The notes beneath the pieces are model-generated. The model saw only the letters and a program-made list of their open reading frames with translations, was not told the origin of the DNA and did not search any database. Shown piece after piece: positions 17,522 through 26,561 of a DNA stretch of 64,000 bases. Both the position numbers and the translations under genes were made by a program. The stretch is from Streptomyces barringtoniae. Lineage in GTDB: Bacteria > Actinomycetota > Actinomycetes > Streptomycetales > Streptomycetaceae. Each line of letters opens with the position of its first letter. Position 1 is the first letter of the stretch. Where the stretch lies: contig NZ_JAJHNP010000005.1 in the NCBI RefSeq assembly GCF_020819595.1, positions 124,001 through 188,000 on the forward strand. Reading direction: 5' to 3'.

Positions 17522-18856
17522 TCAGGCGGATGGGGTGCGCAGGGCGAGGATGGCCATGTCGTCGTGACCGTCGCTGAGGTGCTGGTCGGCCAGTGCCTGG
17601 ACGAACTCCGGCAGGGGGAGGGCGGCATGGAGCGCGGCGAGACCGGCGAGTTCGCTCAGACTCTCGTCGATGGGGTGGCTGGGGTGCTCGATCAGCCCGT
17701 CGGTGTAGAAGACGACGGTGGCCTCCGGGGGCAGGAGGCGGGTGTGGTCCGGGCGGGGCTGCTCGGTGTCGACGCCGAGCGGCAGTCCTGGCTCGGCGAG
17801 CAGATAGACCACGCTGTGCTCACGGGTGATCAGCAGCGGCGGAACGTGACCCGCGGTGCTCCAGCGCAGTCGCCAGCCCGATCCCTCCGGTTCGATGCGG
17901 GCCAGGGTGGTGGTCGTGACGCGATTGTTCGTGATCATCTCCAGCGTCCGGTCGAGCTGGGCGAGGACCGCGCCGGGCGGGCTTCTCTGGTCGAACACGA
18001 GAGCGCGCAGCATGTTGCGGGTGGCGGCCATGGCGGCCGCGGCCTGCAGATCGTGGCCGACGACGTCGCCGATGACGATCGCCACGACGTTGCCGGGCAT
18101 GGGGATGGCGTCGTACCAGTCCCCGCCGAGCTGACTCGGCTCGGCGGCGGGCCGGTAGATGGCGGCGGCGGTGAAGGGCCGCAAGTCGGGCAGGGTGGGC
18201 AGCAGAAGCCGCTGGAACTGCTCGGCTCCGAGGCGAATCTGTTCGAAGAGGCGGACGTTCTCGATCGCGATGCCTGCGGCGCCGGCCAGGGCGATGACGA
18301 CGTTCTCGTCGTGCACGTCGAAGGCCTGTCCGTCGATCCGCTCGGAGAGGTACAGGTCGCCGTAGATCTCGCCGCGCACGGTGATGGCGACGCCGAGCAG
18401 GGTGTGCATGTGCGGGTGGTCGGCCGGGAATCCGGCGGAGGCGGGATGGCCCTGGATGTCGTCGATCCGCAGGGGGGCGGGGTTGTGGATGAGGTGGCCG
18501 AGGACGCCCAGACCACGGGGCAGTCCGGCCCTGGTCAGAGCCTCGCGTTCCCGCTCGGACACTCCTGCCGCGATGAACTGCTTCAGCTGTTCCCCGGACT
18601 CGTCGAGCACGCCCAGGGCGCCGTAGCGGGCGCCGACCAGGTTCATGGCGGTCGTCACGATACGGTGCAGCACCGCCGGCAGTTCCACCTCACGGCTGAT
18701 GGCCACCACCGCGTCCAGCAGGCCCTGCAGCCGGTCCATGGAGGACAGCAGGGCACGCAGCTGCTCGTCGATCCGGCCCAGCTCGGAGCGAAGACGTATG
18801 TGAAGGTCGGGGAGGTACGGCTGGCTCGGCTGTCTCCCTGCCTTGTCTCCCGCCAT
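17522..18856 (-). CDS. GAF-SpoIIE (PP2C-type) serine phosphatase
   Basis: A 444-aa cytosolic phosphatase. A coiled N-terminus precedes a GAF domain (about residues 40-195) and a SpoIIE/PP2C domain (about 210-444) with the metal-binding motifs GGDWYDA and IGDVVGHD, TAGHVPP, and the final Asp in DGHDDMA. Such enzymes dephosphorylate anti-sigma-factor antagonists and so control stress sigma factors. ATG 18856 is chosen because AGGAGG precedes it; a longer reading frame exists upstream without support. No kinase or antagonist gene is adjacent. Confidence 0.9.
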   Translation of the reverse strand: MAGDKAGRQPSQPYLPDLHIRLRSELGRIDEQLRALLSSMDRLQGLLDAVVAISREVELPAVLHRIVTTAMNLVGARYGALGVLDESGEQLKQFIAAGVSEREREALTRAGLPRGLGVLGHLIHNPAPLRIDDIQGHPASAGFPADHPHMHTLLGVAITVRGEIYGDLYLSERIDGQAFDVHDENVVIALAGAAGIAIENVRLFEQIRLGAEQFQRLLLPTLPDLRPFTAAAIYRPAAEPSQLGGDWYDAIPMPGNVVAIVIGDVVGHDLQAAAAMAATRNMLRALVFDQRSPPGAVLAQLDRTLEMITNNRVTTTTLARIEPEGSGWRLRWSTAGHVPPLLITREHSVVYLLAEPGLPLGVDTEQPRPDHTRLLPPEATVVFYTDGLIEHPSHPIDESLSELAGLAALHAALPLPEFVQALADQHLSDGHDDMAILALRTPSA

Positions 18857-18961
18857 TCCGGCCTCCTGACACGACCCCGGTCCATGCGGGACGGCAGCAT
18901 CACTTCGATTGTGGCATCGGCGCCCTGGCATGGCGGTATGACGGCGGCCGGAACGACAGGG

Positions 18962-18998
18962 AAAGGGCCTCGCCGGCGCTGCCGAGCGAGGCCCCTTC
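18962..18998 (-). terminator. Hairpin terminator after DUF347 gene
   Basis: GGCCTCGC (18966-18973) pairs with GCGAGGCC (18986-18993). On the minus strand the stem is followed by CTTTCCC. It lies 18 bp past the stop of the gene at 19016. Confidence 0.6.
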
Positions 18999-19015
18999 GC
19001 GTGCTGCGGGTGGCT

Positions 19016-19810
19016 TCAGGCGGTTCGGACGTCCTGGCGTGACACGGCGAGGTAGCCGACCAGCCCGAGGATGGCCACCGTCCAGGACAGCGTCACAGGG
19101 CCCAGCCCCCAGCCCAGGCCGCCCCGGGTGCCGGGCAGGGCCATCCAGTCGGCGAGGGAGGCGCCGAGCGGGCGGGTGATGACGTACGCCGTCCAGAACG
19201 CGGTCACGGCGCCCAGCAGGCCGGCGCGGTGGGCGAAGGCCGGCACGCAGATCGCCACGGCGAACAGGGCGACCGAGCCCAGGTAGCCGAGGCCGATCGT
19301 CGCGGTGAGGTCGCCTGCCGCGGTGCCGAGGGCGAACGTGGCGAGGACGGCCGCCCAGTAGAAGAGCTCGCGGCGCCGGGTGCGGATGGAGTGGATCGAC
19401 AGGGTGCGCTCGGACGCGTACCACAGGGCGAAGACGGCGGCCAGGGCGATCATGAACAGCGGGGTGGACAGGGTGTACGGGACGCCGAGGCCGACGTGGA
19501 GCACGTCCGCGGCCATCGTGCCGAACACGCTGACCATGACGATCGCCGTCCAGTAGATCCAGGCCACGTAGCGGCGGACGGCGAACTGGAGCAGGAGCGA
19601 GGCGGCGAAGGCGAGGCCGCCGAGGCCGACCGCGGGGATCGGGCCCAGCAGGTGGGCGAGGAAGTCGGAGGCGGTCTCGCCCATGCCGGTGGTGAGGACC
19701 TTGATGATCCAGAAGTAGACGGTGACCTCCGGCACCTTGTTCGCGCTCTCACGTATGCGCGCGCGTACGTGCCCGCGGGGGCGGTCGTCCAGGACGTGCT
19801 CTGTGCTCAT
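19016..19810 (-). CDS. DUF347/COG4705 membrane protein
   Basis: A 264-aa integral membrane protein with about eight helices arranged as repeated units. Each repeat starts near a segment like KVPEVTVYFWIIKVLTTGMGE or FYWAAVLATFALGTAAGDL, the DUF347 hallmark (conserved K, T, G-E/D). Function is not established. ATG 19810 (MSTEHVL) is taken as the start. It stands alone and ends at a good terminator. Confidence 0.82.
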   Translation of the reverse strand: MSTEHVLDDRPRGHVRARIRESANKVPEVTVYFWIIKVLTTGMGETASDFLAHLLGPIPAVGLGGLAFAASLLLQFAVRRYVAWIYWTAIVMVSVFGTMAADVLHVGLGVPYTLSTPLFMIALAAVFALWYASERTLSIHSIRTRRRELFYWAAVLATFALGTAAGDLTATIGLGYLGSVALFAVAICVPAFAHRAGLLGAVTAFWTAYVITRPLGASLADWMALPGTRGGLGWGLGPVTLSWTVAILGLVGYLAVSRQDVRTA

Positions 19811-19949
19811 GGTCCGCACCTTCGCACGCACAACTGACCTTGTCCCAGATGCCTTTGCCATTGTTTTGGGGCTTCTGGTGCAGCTGTTGCCACGGGCCGC
19901 CGCGGACCTGAACGCAACCTGAACGCGTCGGGGAAACCCCTGGTCGGCG

Positions 19950-19982
19950 GCCTGACCGGCCTGATAGGCAGGCAGGTCAGGC
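19950..19982 (-). terminator. Weak hairpin after Nudix gene
   Basis: GCCTGACC (19950-19957) pairs with GGTCAGGC (19975-19982) just downstream of the Nudix gene on the minus strand. There is no clear T-tract. Confidence 0.35.
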
Positions 19983-19993
19983 GGCCGCCGGCG

Positions 19994-20530
19994 TCAGAAG
20001 CTCAGACCCACGTGCGCGAGCGCCTGCTTCAGCAGTACCCCATGCCCGCCCGGCATCTCGCTCTGCACCGCCGGGGAGGCGGCCTCCTGCGGGCTGAACC
20101 AGACGAGGTCCAGCGCGTCCTGCCGGGGGCGGCAGTCGCCGGTGACCGGGACGATGTAGGCGAGGGACACCGCGTGCTGGCGCGGGTCGTGGTAGGGCGT
20201 GATGCCCGCCGTGGGGAAGTACTCCGCCACCATGAACGGCTGCAGGGACGGGGGGACGCGGGGCAGCGCCACCGGGCCGAGGTCCTTCTCCAGGTGGCGC
20301 AGCAGGGCGTCGCGGACCCGCTCGTGGTGCAGGACACGGCCGGACACGAGGGTCCGGCTGACCGTCCCGTCCGGGCCGATCCGCAGCAGCACACCGATGC
20401 TGGTGACTTCGCCGCTGTCGTCCACGCGCACGGGCACGGCCTCGACGTACAGGATCGGCATCCGGGCCCTGGCCATTTCCAGCTCGTCGCTGCTCAGCCA
20501 GCCGGGCGTCGTCTCGGTCATGTCAGACAT
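19994..20530 (-). CDS. DUF4916/Nudix-like protein with degenerate Nudix box
   Basis: A 178-aa Nudix-fold protein. The Nudix box region reads GRVLHHE followed by RHLEKDLG, where the family pattern is GX5E...REUXEEXGU. Two of the metal-binding Glu positions are His and Lys, so pyrophosphohydrolase activity is doubtful. It may bind a ligand instead. It lies 7 bp downstream of the amidohydrolase and is the last gene of that operon. Confidence 0.8.
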   Translation of the reverse strand: MSDMTETTPGWLSSDELEMARARMPILYVEAVPVRVDDSGEVTSIGVLLRIGPDGTVSRTLVSGRVLHHERVRDALLRHLEKDLGPVALPRVPPSLQPFMVAEYFPTAGITPYHDPRQHAVSLAYIVPVTGDCRPRQDALDLVWFSPQEAASPAVQSEMPGGHGVLLKQALAHVGLSF

Positions 20531-20537
20531 TGCTTGA

Positions 20538-21713
20538 TCATACTTTCCGGGTGGGGCGTCCGCTGGGATCGCGGGCCGGGTCGGATACGGGCGGTCCGTA
20601 GAGGCGCAGGGCGTTGTCGCGGCCGGTCCAGGCCGCGATCCGCAGGGCGTCGGGCAGGCTCAACTCGTCGGCGTCGACGCGGGCCTGGAGCAGACCGGCG
20701 AGCCCCTGCCGGAAACACAGGGCGCCAAGGTGGTGGAATTCGGCCACCCCGTAGGCGTCGGAGCTGTACAGCAGTTTCCGGAACGGGGTGATCTCCAGCG
20801 CCTCCTCCAGCACCGCCCGGCAGCGGGCCGGGCCCGTGTGGTGCAGGGCGAGCCCCACGTCCAGGTACACCTGCTCGAACACCGCGGCGAGGTAGGCGGC
20901 CTGGCGGTGGTACGGCCAGCAGTGCAGCAGCAGCACCGGGACCGTGCCGGACGTCAGCCGCAGCCAGTCGGTCAGCAGGGCCGGATCGGCGTGGTGCAGT
21001 CGCAGGTCGGCGTCGCCGAAGCCGGTGTGCAGCTGCAGCGGCAGGCCGAGGTCCACGGCGGTCCACAGCAGGTGCCGCACCAGGACCGGATCGGTGAGCC
21101 GGCCGCCGTCCGCGAGCCAGCGCCGGGCCGCCTCGGTCACCTCGCTGTCCGCCGGGCGCAGCGGGTCCAGGGCGAAGCCGGTGCGGTAGGCGGCCACCGA
21201 CTTCACCGCCACCACGCCCGGCCGGCGTACGGCGTCCTCGGCGGCGGCACGGAAGCGGGCCGCGTACTCGCCCGGCTCGACGCCCCCCGCGGCCACCGCC
21301 TCCGCCACCTGCTCCAGGCGGACGACCTCGAACGCGGCGGCGCCGGAGGCCTCCGCCAGCTCGGCCGGGGTGGTGAGCGGGTGCGGGGCGTAGCCGGTGT
21401 CCACGAGGAACACCCCGGCTCCCGCGGCCCGCAGGAAGCGGCGGTTGACCTCCTGCGGGCCCAGTTCCGCGCGGCGGGCCGCATAGTCGGCCGGCGGCGC
21501 GTGCCGGGGCAGGTCCAGCAGGGGCGCGCAGTGGCGGCGTACGGCCACGCCGGCCGGGGTGTCGAAGGGCGAGACGCCGGGCCAGGCCCCGCCCTCGGTC
21601 AGCAGCGAGGCGAACTCCTCGGGCGCGAGGCCGGCCGTCACGGCGCCGTGGCAGTGGTGGTCCACCAGCTCCAGCTCGGCCAGGGCTTCGTGGACCGGTC
21701 CCGGCGTGGCCAT
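20538..21713 (-). CDS. FluG-type amidohydrolase
   Basis: A 391-aa TIM-barrel metallo-amidohydrolase. The HxH motif is in VDHHCHG (about residues 17-23). Later metal or active-site segments are QLHTGFGD and LLHCWPYHR. It starts 2 bp after the stop of the glutamine synthetase-like gene. In fungi the same two domains are fused in FluG, with the amidohydrolase first. The likely job is hydrolysis of a gamma-glutamyl or other amide handled by the partner. The substrate is unknown. Confidence 0.85.
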   Translation of the reverse strand: MATPGPVHEALAELELVDHHCHGAVTAGLAPEEFASLLTEGGAWPGVSPFDTPAGVAVRRHCAPLLDLPRHAPPADYAARRAELGPQEVNRRFLRAAGAGVFLVDTGYAPHPLTTPAELAEASGAAAFEVVRLEQVAEAVAAGGVEPGEYAARFRAAAEDAVRRPGVVAVKSVAAYRTGFALDPLRPADSEVTEAARRWLADGGRLTDPVLVRHLLWTAVDLGLPLQLHTGFGDADLRLHHADPALLTDWLRLTSGTVPVLLLHCWPYHRQAAYLAAVFEQVYLDVGLALHHTGPARCRAVLEEALEITPFRKLLYSSDAYGVAEFHHLGALCFRQGLAGLLQARVDADELSLPDALRIAAWTGRDNALRLYGPPVSDPARDPSGRPTRKV

Positions 21714-21715
21714 GG

Positions 21716-23119
21716 TCAGTACACCCAGCGGTAGGCCGCCGCCACCCGCGCGTCGTCCAGGCCGTCGACGGCCGCCGCCTCACCGAGCCGTACGGCGGTC
21801 ACCGCGTCCGCGAGCACCGGGCCCAGCGCCGCCCGCAGCACCTCGTCGGCCCGGAACTCCCGGGCGGCCTGGGGCAGCGACTCGGGCAGCCGCCGTACGC
21901 CGAGAGCCGCCGCCTCGTCCGGGCCGTACCGGGCCGGGTCGCCCGTGATCTCCTCGGGGAGGCCCAGGGACGAGTCGATCCCGTCCAGGCCCGCGGCGAT
22001 GACACAGCCGAGGGCGAGATAGGGGTTGGCGGCCAGGTCGACCGGTTTCACCTCCAGGTTGGCCTCCTGCTCCCGGCGGCCCGCCGAGCCGGTGATCACG
22101 CGCAGCGCGGTCTCGCGGGTCTCCCGGCCCCAGGCGGTGAAGACCCCCGCCCACTGGGACGGTTTGAGCCGCAGATAGCTGGCGGGGCTCGGCGCGGTGA
22201 CCGCCGTCAGCGCGGGCAGGCGGGCCAGGATCCCGGCCGCGAAGGACTCCGCCTCGGGTGTCATGCCGTAGCGGCGCTCCCCGCCCGCGTGCAGGTTCAC
22301 ACCCTCGCGCCAGCAGGACAGGTGGACATGGCCGCCGTTGCCGACGCCCTCGGCGGACACCGCGGGCGCGAACGACACCCTGAGTCCGTGCCGCTGTGCG
22401 ACCGCCCGGATCGTCTGCCGGACCAGCACGCTGCGGTCGGCCGCCGCCACCGGGTCCAGCGCTCCCACCGACACCTCGAACTGCCCGGCCGCGTACTCGG
22501 GATGGAGCTGGTCGACGGGCACGCCCTGGGCGTCGAACGCGGCCAGCAGATCGGCGCTGTAGTCGCCCAGCTCGACCTGCCGGATCGCCCCGTACGCCGG
22601 TCCCGACACCGCCGGCACGAACTCCCCGGGAGGTGCCGAACCGAGCCCCACCGCCCACTCGACCTCGATCGCCGCCTTGAAGGCGAGGCCGTGCCGCTCG
22701 GCGGCGTCGGTGACGATCCGGCGCAGAAAGGTTCGGGCACAGCCGGGGTGGCGCTCTCCCTCCTGGGTGATCCGGTCCACCGGCGCCCACGCCCAGCCGG
22801 GCTGCCCGGCCAGTTCCACCAGCCGGTCCAGGTCCGGGTAGAGCCTGAGGTCACCGTCGGGGGAGCCGAGGACGTCGGTGGCGACGATCGAGTCGCCGGC
22901 CAGGAAGGTGTCGAACACCGGCGACATGCCGACACCCCAGGACACGGCCGCCTCCAGCCGCGCCGTCGGGATCGTCTTCACCCGGCAGACACCCGCGGTG
23001 TCCACATAGGCCAGCACGATCCCGCGCACGCCCCGCCCGGCCAGCTCGGCGGTGAGTCCCGCGACCCGGCGCAGATCCTCCGGACGCCCGCCGGGCACGG
23101 GGTCGGCAAGGGTGGTCAT
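21716..23119 (-). CDS. Glutamine synthetase-like gamma-glutamyl ligase
   Basis: A 467-aa type I glutamine synthetase homologue. The beta-grasp N-terminus contains AYVDTAGVCRVKTIP. Catalytic segments are EVEW (residues 152-155), HPEYAAGQFEVS (E208, E215), GNGGHVHLS (H264, H266) and NLEVKPVDLAANPYLAL (in part). There is no adenylylation-loop signature I can recognise. Streptomyces paralogues of this kind ligate glutamate to polyamines or ethanolamine rather than ammonia. Co-transcription with a FluG-type amidohydrolase supports a catabolic gamma-glutamylation route. It is the first gene of a three-gene operon. Confidence 0.88.
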   Translation of the reverse strand: MTTLADPVPGGRPEDLRRVAGLTAELAGRGVRGIVLAYVDTAGVCRVKTIPTARLEAAVSWGVGMSPVFDTFLAGDSIVATDVLGSPDGDLRLYPDLDRLVELAGQPGWAWAPVDRITQEGERHPGCARTFLRRIVTDAAERHGLAFKAAIEVEWAVGLGSAPPGEFVPAVSGPAYGAIRQVELGDYSADLLAAFDAQGVPVDQLHPEYAAGQFEVSVGALDPVAAADRSVLVRQTIRAVAQRHGLRVSFAPAVSAEGVGNGGHVHLSCWREGVNLHAGGERRYGMTPEAESFAAGILARLPALTAVTAPSPASYLRLKPSQWAGVFTAWGRETRETALRVITGSAGRREQEANLEVKPVDLAANPYLALGCVIAAGLDGIDSSLGLPEEITGDPARYGPDEAAALGVRRLPESLPQAAREFRADEVLRAALGPVLADAVTAVRLGEAAAVDGLDDARVAAAYRWVY

Positions 23120-23198
23120 ACGTCCTCCTCGGCCATACGCCCTCCTCGGCGTCGGTCCCGTCGGCGTCCTTCTCGGCGTCGGTCCGCCCGTGCCGGCG

Positions 23199-24050
23199 TC
23201 AGGGTTTCACGGCCACGGCACCGAACTGCGGCACAGGGGCAGCGGATTCCGCCCCTGCGCGCCACTGCGAGCAGGGCACCAGACCCGGCTCGAGCACCTC
23301 CAGTCCGTCGAGGAAGCCGGTGATCTCGGCGCGGCTGCGGGCGGTGATCGGCGGGGTGGCGTTGGCGTTCCAGAACTCCATCGCGGCCCGGTTGCCCTCG
23401 CCGCCCACGTCACTGTCGTAGGTCGGGTGGGTGAGCACCAGGTGGCTGCCCGAGGGCAGCGCCGCCATGAGCCGCCGCACGATGTCCCGGGCCTCGCCGG
23501 TGTCCAGGACGAAGTTCAGGATGCCCAGCATCATCAGCGCGACCGGCCGGGTCAGGTCCAGGGTCTCGGCGGCGCGCAGCAGGATGCCGTCCGGGTCGCG
23601 CACATCGGCGTCGATGTAGTCGGTGACGCCCTCGGGGGAGCTGGTGAGCAGCGAGCGGGCGTGCACGAGCACGATGGGGTCGTTGTCGACGTACACGACC
23701 CGTGACTCGGGGGCGATCCGCTGCGCGATCTCGTGGGTGTTGTCGACGGTCGGCAGGCCGGTGCCCACGTCCAGGAACTGCCGCATCCCGCGCTCGGCGG
23801 TCACGAACCGTACCGCCCGGGCCAGGAACTCCCGGTCCGCGCGGGCCACCGCCCGGATCACCGGGAACATCCCTGCGACGTGCTCACCGACCCGCTGGTC
23901 GACCTCGTAGTTGTCCTTGCCGCCGATCCAGTAGTTCCACACCCGGGCGTTGTGCGCCACGGAGGTGTTCAGCCTCTCCGGCCCGGCCGTCGGGGAGTGG
24001 CCCTCGGTCACGTCGCCGCCCTTCTCCGGTTCTCGGTCCTCCGTCGTCAT
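23199..24050 (-). CDS. SAM-dependent methyltransferase, DUF574 family
   Basis: A 283-aa class I methyltransferase of the actinomycete DUF574 (Methyltransf_19) family. Signatures are NYWIGGKDNYEVDQRVGE, RQFLDVGTGLPT (motif I) and YVDNDPIVLVHA (motif II). Family members are numerous in Streptomyces and their substrates are unknown. ATG 24050 gives the usual N-terminal length. It is divergent from the HAD gene. A close paralogue lies at 25063. Confidence 0.9.
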   Translation of the reverse strand: MTTEDREPEKGGDVTEGHSPTAGPERLNTSVAHNARVWNYWIGGKDNYEVDQRVGEHVAGMFPVIRAVARADREFLARAVRFVTAERGMRQFLDVGTGLPTVDNTHEIAQRIAPESRVVYVDNDPIVLVHARSLLTSSPEGVTDYIDADVRDPDGILLRAAETLDLTRPVALMMLGILNFVLDTGEARDIVRRLMAALPSGSHLVLTHPTYDSDVGGEGNRAAMEFWNANATPPITARSRAEITGFLDGLEVLEPGLVPCSQWRAGAESAAPVPQFGAVAVKP

Positions 24051-24174
24051 TGTGCCGCCCGGTGATCGCGCTGTCCCGGGAAACGCGCACCGTGAGCGGT
24101 TCGGGGCGGCTCCGGGACGTCCCGGCCCATGAGGAACACTGGACCGGTACGCCGTCCCCGACCGGAAGCAGGAC

Positions 24175-25035
24175 ATGCCCGCCACGCCCACGCCCCTCCT
24201 CGACACCCCCGGCCTGCCCGCGGGCCCCGCCGACATCCGGCTGATCGTCACCGACATGGACGGCACGCTGCTGGACGACGCCAAGCGGATCCCCGACGGG
24301 CTGTGGCCGATGCTCGCCGAGCTGCGCCGGCGGGGCGTGCTGTTCAGCCCCGCGAGCGGCCGCCAGTACGCCACGCTGGCCGAGCAGTTCGCCCAGGTCG
24401 CCGAGGGCATGGTGTTCATCGCGGAGAACGGCACGTACGTGGTCCGCGACGGCGTGGAGCTCAGCTCCGACACGATGGACAGGGCCGTCGCCGCCGGGGT
24501 GGCCCGTACGGTACGGCGGCTGGTCGCGGACGGCGTGGACGCCGGCGCCGTGGTGTGCGGCAAGCGGGCGGCGTACGTCGAGCGGACCGACGAGGCGTTC
24601 CTGGCGGAGGTACGCAAGTACTACGCCGTGCACCGGATCGTCGAGGACGTCACCGCGGTCGACGACGACGTGATCAAGGTCGCGCTGTTCGACTTCGGGT
24701 CCGCCGAGCACTCCACCGCCCCGGCCCTCGCGGAGTTCACCGCCACCCACCAGGTCGTCGTCTCCGGCGAGCACTGGGTGGACGTGATGAACCGCACCGC
24801 CAACAAGGGCACCGCGCTGCGCGGTCTCCAGCGGGCGCTCGGCATCACGCCCGCGCGGACCATGGTCTTCGGCGACTACCTCAACGACCTGGAGATGCTC
24901 GACGCCGCCGAGTGGTCCTTCGCGATGGCGGGCGCCCACCCGGAGGTCGTCGGCAGGGCCCGCCACCTCGCCCCGTCCAACAACGACAACGGAGTGCTGC
25001 GCACCATCGCCCACGTGCTGGGGATCACCCTGTAG
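24175..25035 (+). CDS. HAD-superfamily phosphatase, Cof type
   Basis: A 286-aa HAD hydrolase with motif I DMDGTLLDD (catalytic Asp near residue 26), a type IIB cap, and motif IV FGDYLNDLEML. Cof-type enzymes dephosphorylate sugar phosphates, flavin nucleotides or similar compounds. ATG 24175 has GGAAG upstream. It sits between two DUF574 methyltransferases on the other strand. Confidence 0.9.
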   Translation: MPATPTPLLDTPGLPAGPADIRLIVTDMDGTLLDDAKRIPDGLWPMLAELRRRGVLFSPASGRQYATLAEQFAQVAEGMVFIAENGTYVVRDGVELSSDTMDRAVAAGVARTVRRLVADGVDAGAVVCGKRAAYVERTDEAFLAEVRKYYAVHRIVEDVTAVDDDVIKVALFDFGSAEHSTAPALAEFTATHQVVVSGEHWVDVMNRTANKGTALRGLQRALGITPARTMVFGDYLNDLEMLDAAEWSFAMAGAHPEVVGRARHLAPSNNDNGVLRTIAHVLGITL

Positions 25036-25062
25036 CGGTGTGCGCGACCCGGGCGGTGCCGG

Positions 25063-25863
25063 TCAGCGGAGGATCCCGACTCCGCCGTACAGCGAGACCG
25101 GCCCCGCGCCGTCCGCGGCCCGTTCGCAGCGCCAGGCGTCGACCGGCACGACGCCCGGTTCCAGCAGGTCGAGGCCCTTGAAGAACGCGGCCACCTCGTC
25201 CCGGGACCGGGCGACCAGGGTCACTCCGCCCGCGGCGTACGCGGCGATGCCCTTCTGGACGTTCTCCGGCTCGAAGTCGGCCGTCATCATCGACAGCACC
25301 AGACAACTGCCCGGCGCCAGCTCCTCGACCAGCGTCGACACCATCTCGTGCGCGCCGTCCTCGTCGGCGACGAAGTGCAGCAGCGCGATCAGCGACAGGG
25401 CCACCGGACGGCCGAAGTCCAGGACGTGGGCGGCCTGTTCGAGAACGGCGCGCGGATCGCGGGCGTCGGCCTGCGCGTACTCCGTCACACCCTCGGGGGT
25501 GCCGCGCAGCAGCGCACCCGCGTGGGCCAGCACGATCGGGTCGTTGTCGACGTAGACCACCCGCGCGTCCGGCGCCACCGACTGGGCGATCTGGTGCAGG
25601 TTCGGCTCGGTCGGTATGCCGGTGCCGATGTCCAGGAACTGGCGGATGCCGGTCTCGGCGAGCGCGCGCGTGGTCCGGTGCATGAACGCCCGGTTGGCGC
25701 GGGCGGCCCGCGGTGCGCCGCCCCCGTCCACGGCCGCGATCTGCCGGCCGAGCCGCTCGTCGACGGGGTAGTTGTCCTTGCCGCCGAGGAACCAGTCGTA
25801 CACCCTGGCCGGATGCGGCCGTGTGGTGTCGATGTGCTGCGCGGCCGGCTCGGTCCCCGTCAC
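25063..25863 (-). CDS. SAM-dependent methyltransferase, DUF574 family
   Basis: A 266-aa paralogue of the methyltransferase at 23199, with YDWFLGGKDNYPVDERLG, RQFLDIGTGIPT and VYVDNDPIVLAHAGALL. GTG 25863 is chosen because AAGGAG lies 6 bp upstream; an earlier GTG at 25878 would place the ribosome site inside the gene. It converges with the HAD gene. The substrate is unknown. Confidence 0.88.
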   Translation of the reverse strand: MTGTEPAAQHIDTTRPHPARVYDWFLGGKDNYPVDERLGRQIAAVDGGGAPRAARANRAFMHRTTRALAETGIRQFLDIGTGIPTEPNLHQIAQSVAPDARVVYVDNDPIVLAHAGALLRGTPEGVTEYAQADARDPRAVLEQAAHVLDFGRPVALSLIALLHFVADEDGAHEMVSTLVEELAPGSCLVLSMMTADFEPENVQKGIAAYAAGGVTLVARSRDEVAAFFKGLDLLEPGVVPVDAWRCERAADGAGPVSLYGGVGILR

Positions 25864-25911
25864 GTGCTGCTCCTTCACTCCCGCCGGGATGCGAGCAGCA
25901 GTCTGACACGA

Positions 25912-26559
25912 TCATCCGGCGCGGCGCAGACAGTCCTCGGCCACCTCCTTGTCGAGCGCGGCCCGCACCAACGCGACCGCCAGTACGGCCGGTTCGGTGT
26001 TCCCGGCGAGCTCCGTCAGCTTGTCCGGGTCCTTCGGCAGGCCGAGCCGCTGCGCCCCGGAGAGCGCCTTGTCGTCCAGGTAGGGCTCGATCTCGTGCCA
26101 GACCCGCTGGGCCTCGCGCAGGAAGATGTCGGCGCCGGCCGGGCCGATGCCCGGCTCCTCCTGGAGCAGTTCCCTGAGCTCCCCGGTGCCGCCGTGCGCC
26201 GCCTCGTGCAGCCGGCGCAGGTCGCCGGACCAGCGGTCCAGCAACAGCTGGGCGCCGTCGCCGAGTTGGGTTGCGGTACGCTCGTCGTAGCGCCGGTAGC
26301 CGCCGCGGCCGAGCGCGTCCACCCGCTGCTTCCAGTCCGCGTCGGCCATGCGGCGCGGGCTGTCGAGGTGGTCCTCGTGCAGGGCCTGCGCGGCCGCCAC
26401 CGCGACCGAGGCGCGGATCCGGGCGCTGAGCAGCAGGGACAGCACGAGCAGCCGGTACAGCGGCTGAGGGGTGTCCTTCAGCTTGATGCCCGCCTCGTCG
26501 GCGTAGGTCTGCCCGTGGGCGGACAGCAGCTCGCGCAGGACCTTCTCGTCGCGGTTCAT
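25912..26559 (-). CDS. HhH-motif DNA glycosylase/endonuclease III-like protein
   Basis: A 215-aa helical protein resembling the endonuclease III/HhH-GPD superfamily. RLLVLSLLLSARIRASVA corresponds to the family's first conserved helix, and LLQEEPGIGPAGADIFLRE fits the helix-hairpin-helix. No four-cysteine Fe-S cluster follows, and the catalytic Lys of bifunctional enzymes is not obvious. It may be a monofunctional glycosylase or a DNA-binding relative. It starts 2 bp after the DUF3140 gene in the Dps operon, which supports a DNA-protection role. Confidence 0.75.
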   Translation of the reverse strand: MNRDEKVLRELLSAHGQTYADEAGIKLKDTPQPLYRLLVLSLLLSARIRASVAVAAAQALHEDHLDSPRRMADADWKQRVDALGRGGYRRYDERTATQLGDGAQLLLDRWSGDLRRLHEAAHGGTGELRELLQEEPGIGPAGADIFLREAQRVWHEIEPYLDDKALSGAQRLGLPKDPDKLTELAGNTEPAVLAVALVRAALDKEVAEDCLRRAG

Positions 26560-26561
26560 GG

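Noticed and set aside
23120..23198. Short direct repeats (TCGGCGTCGGTC-like) upstream of the glutamine synthetase-like gene's neighbour
   Set aside because: Low-complexity GC-rich similarity with only two or three imperfect copies; no clear role.
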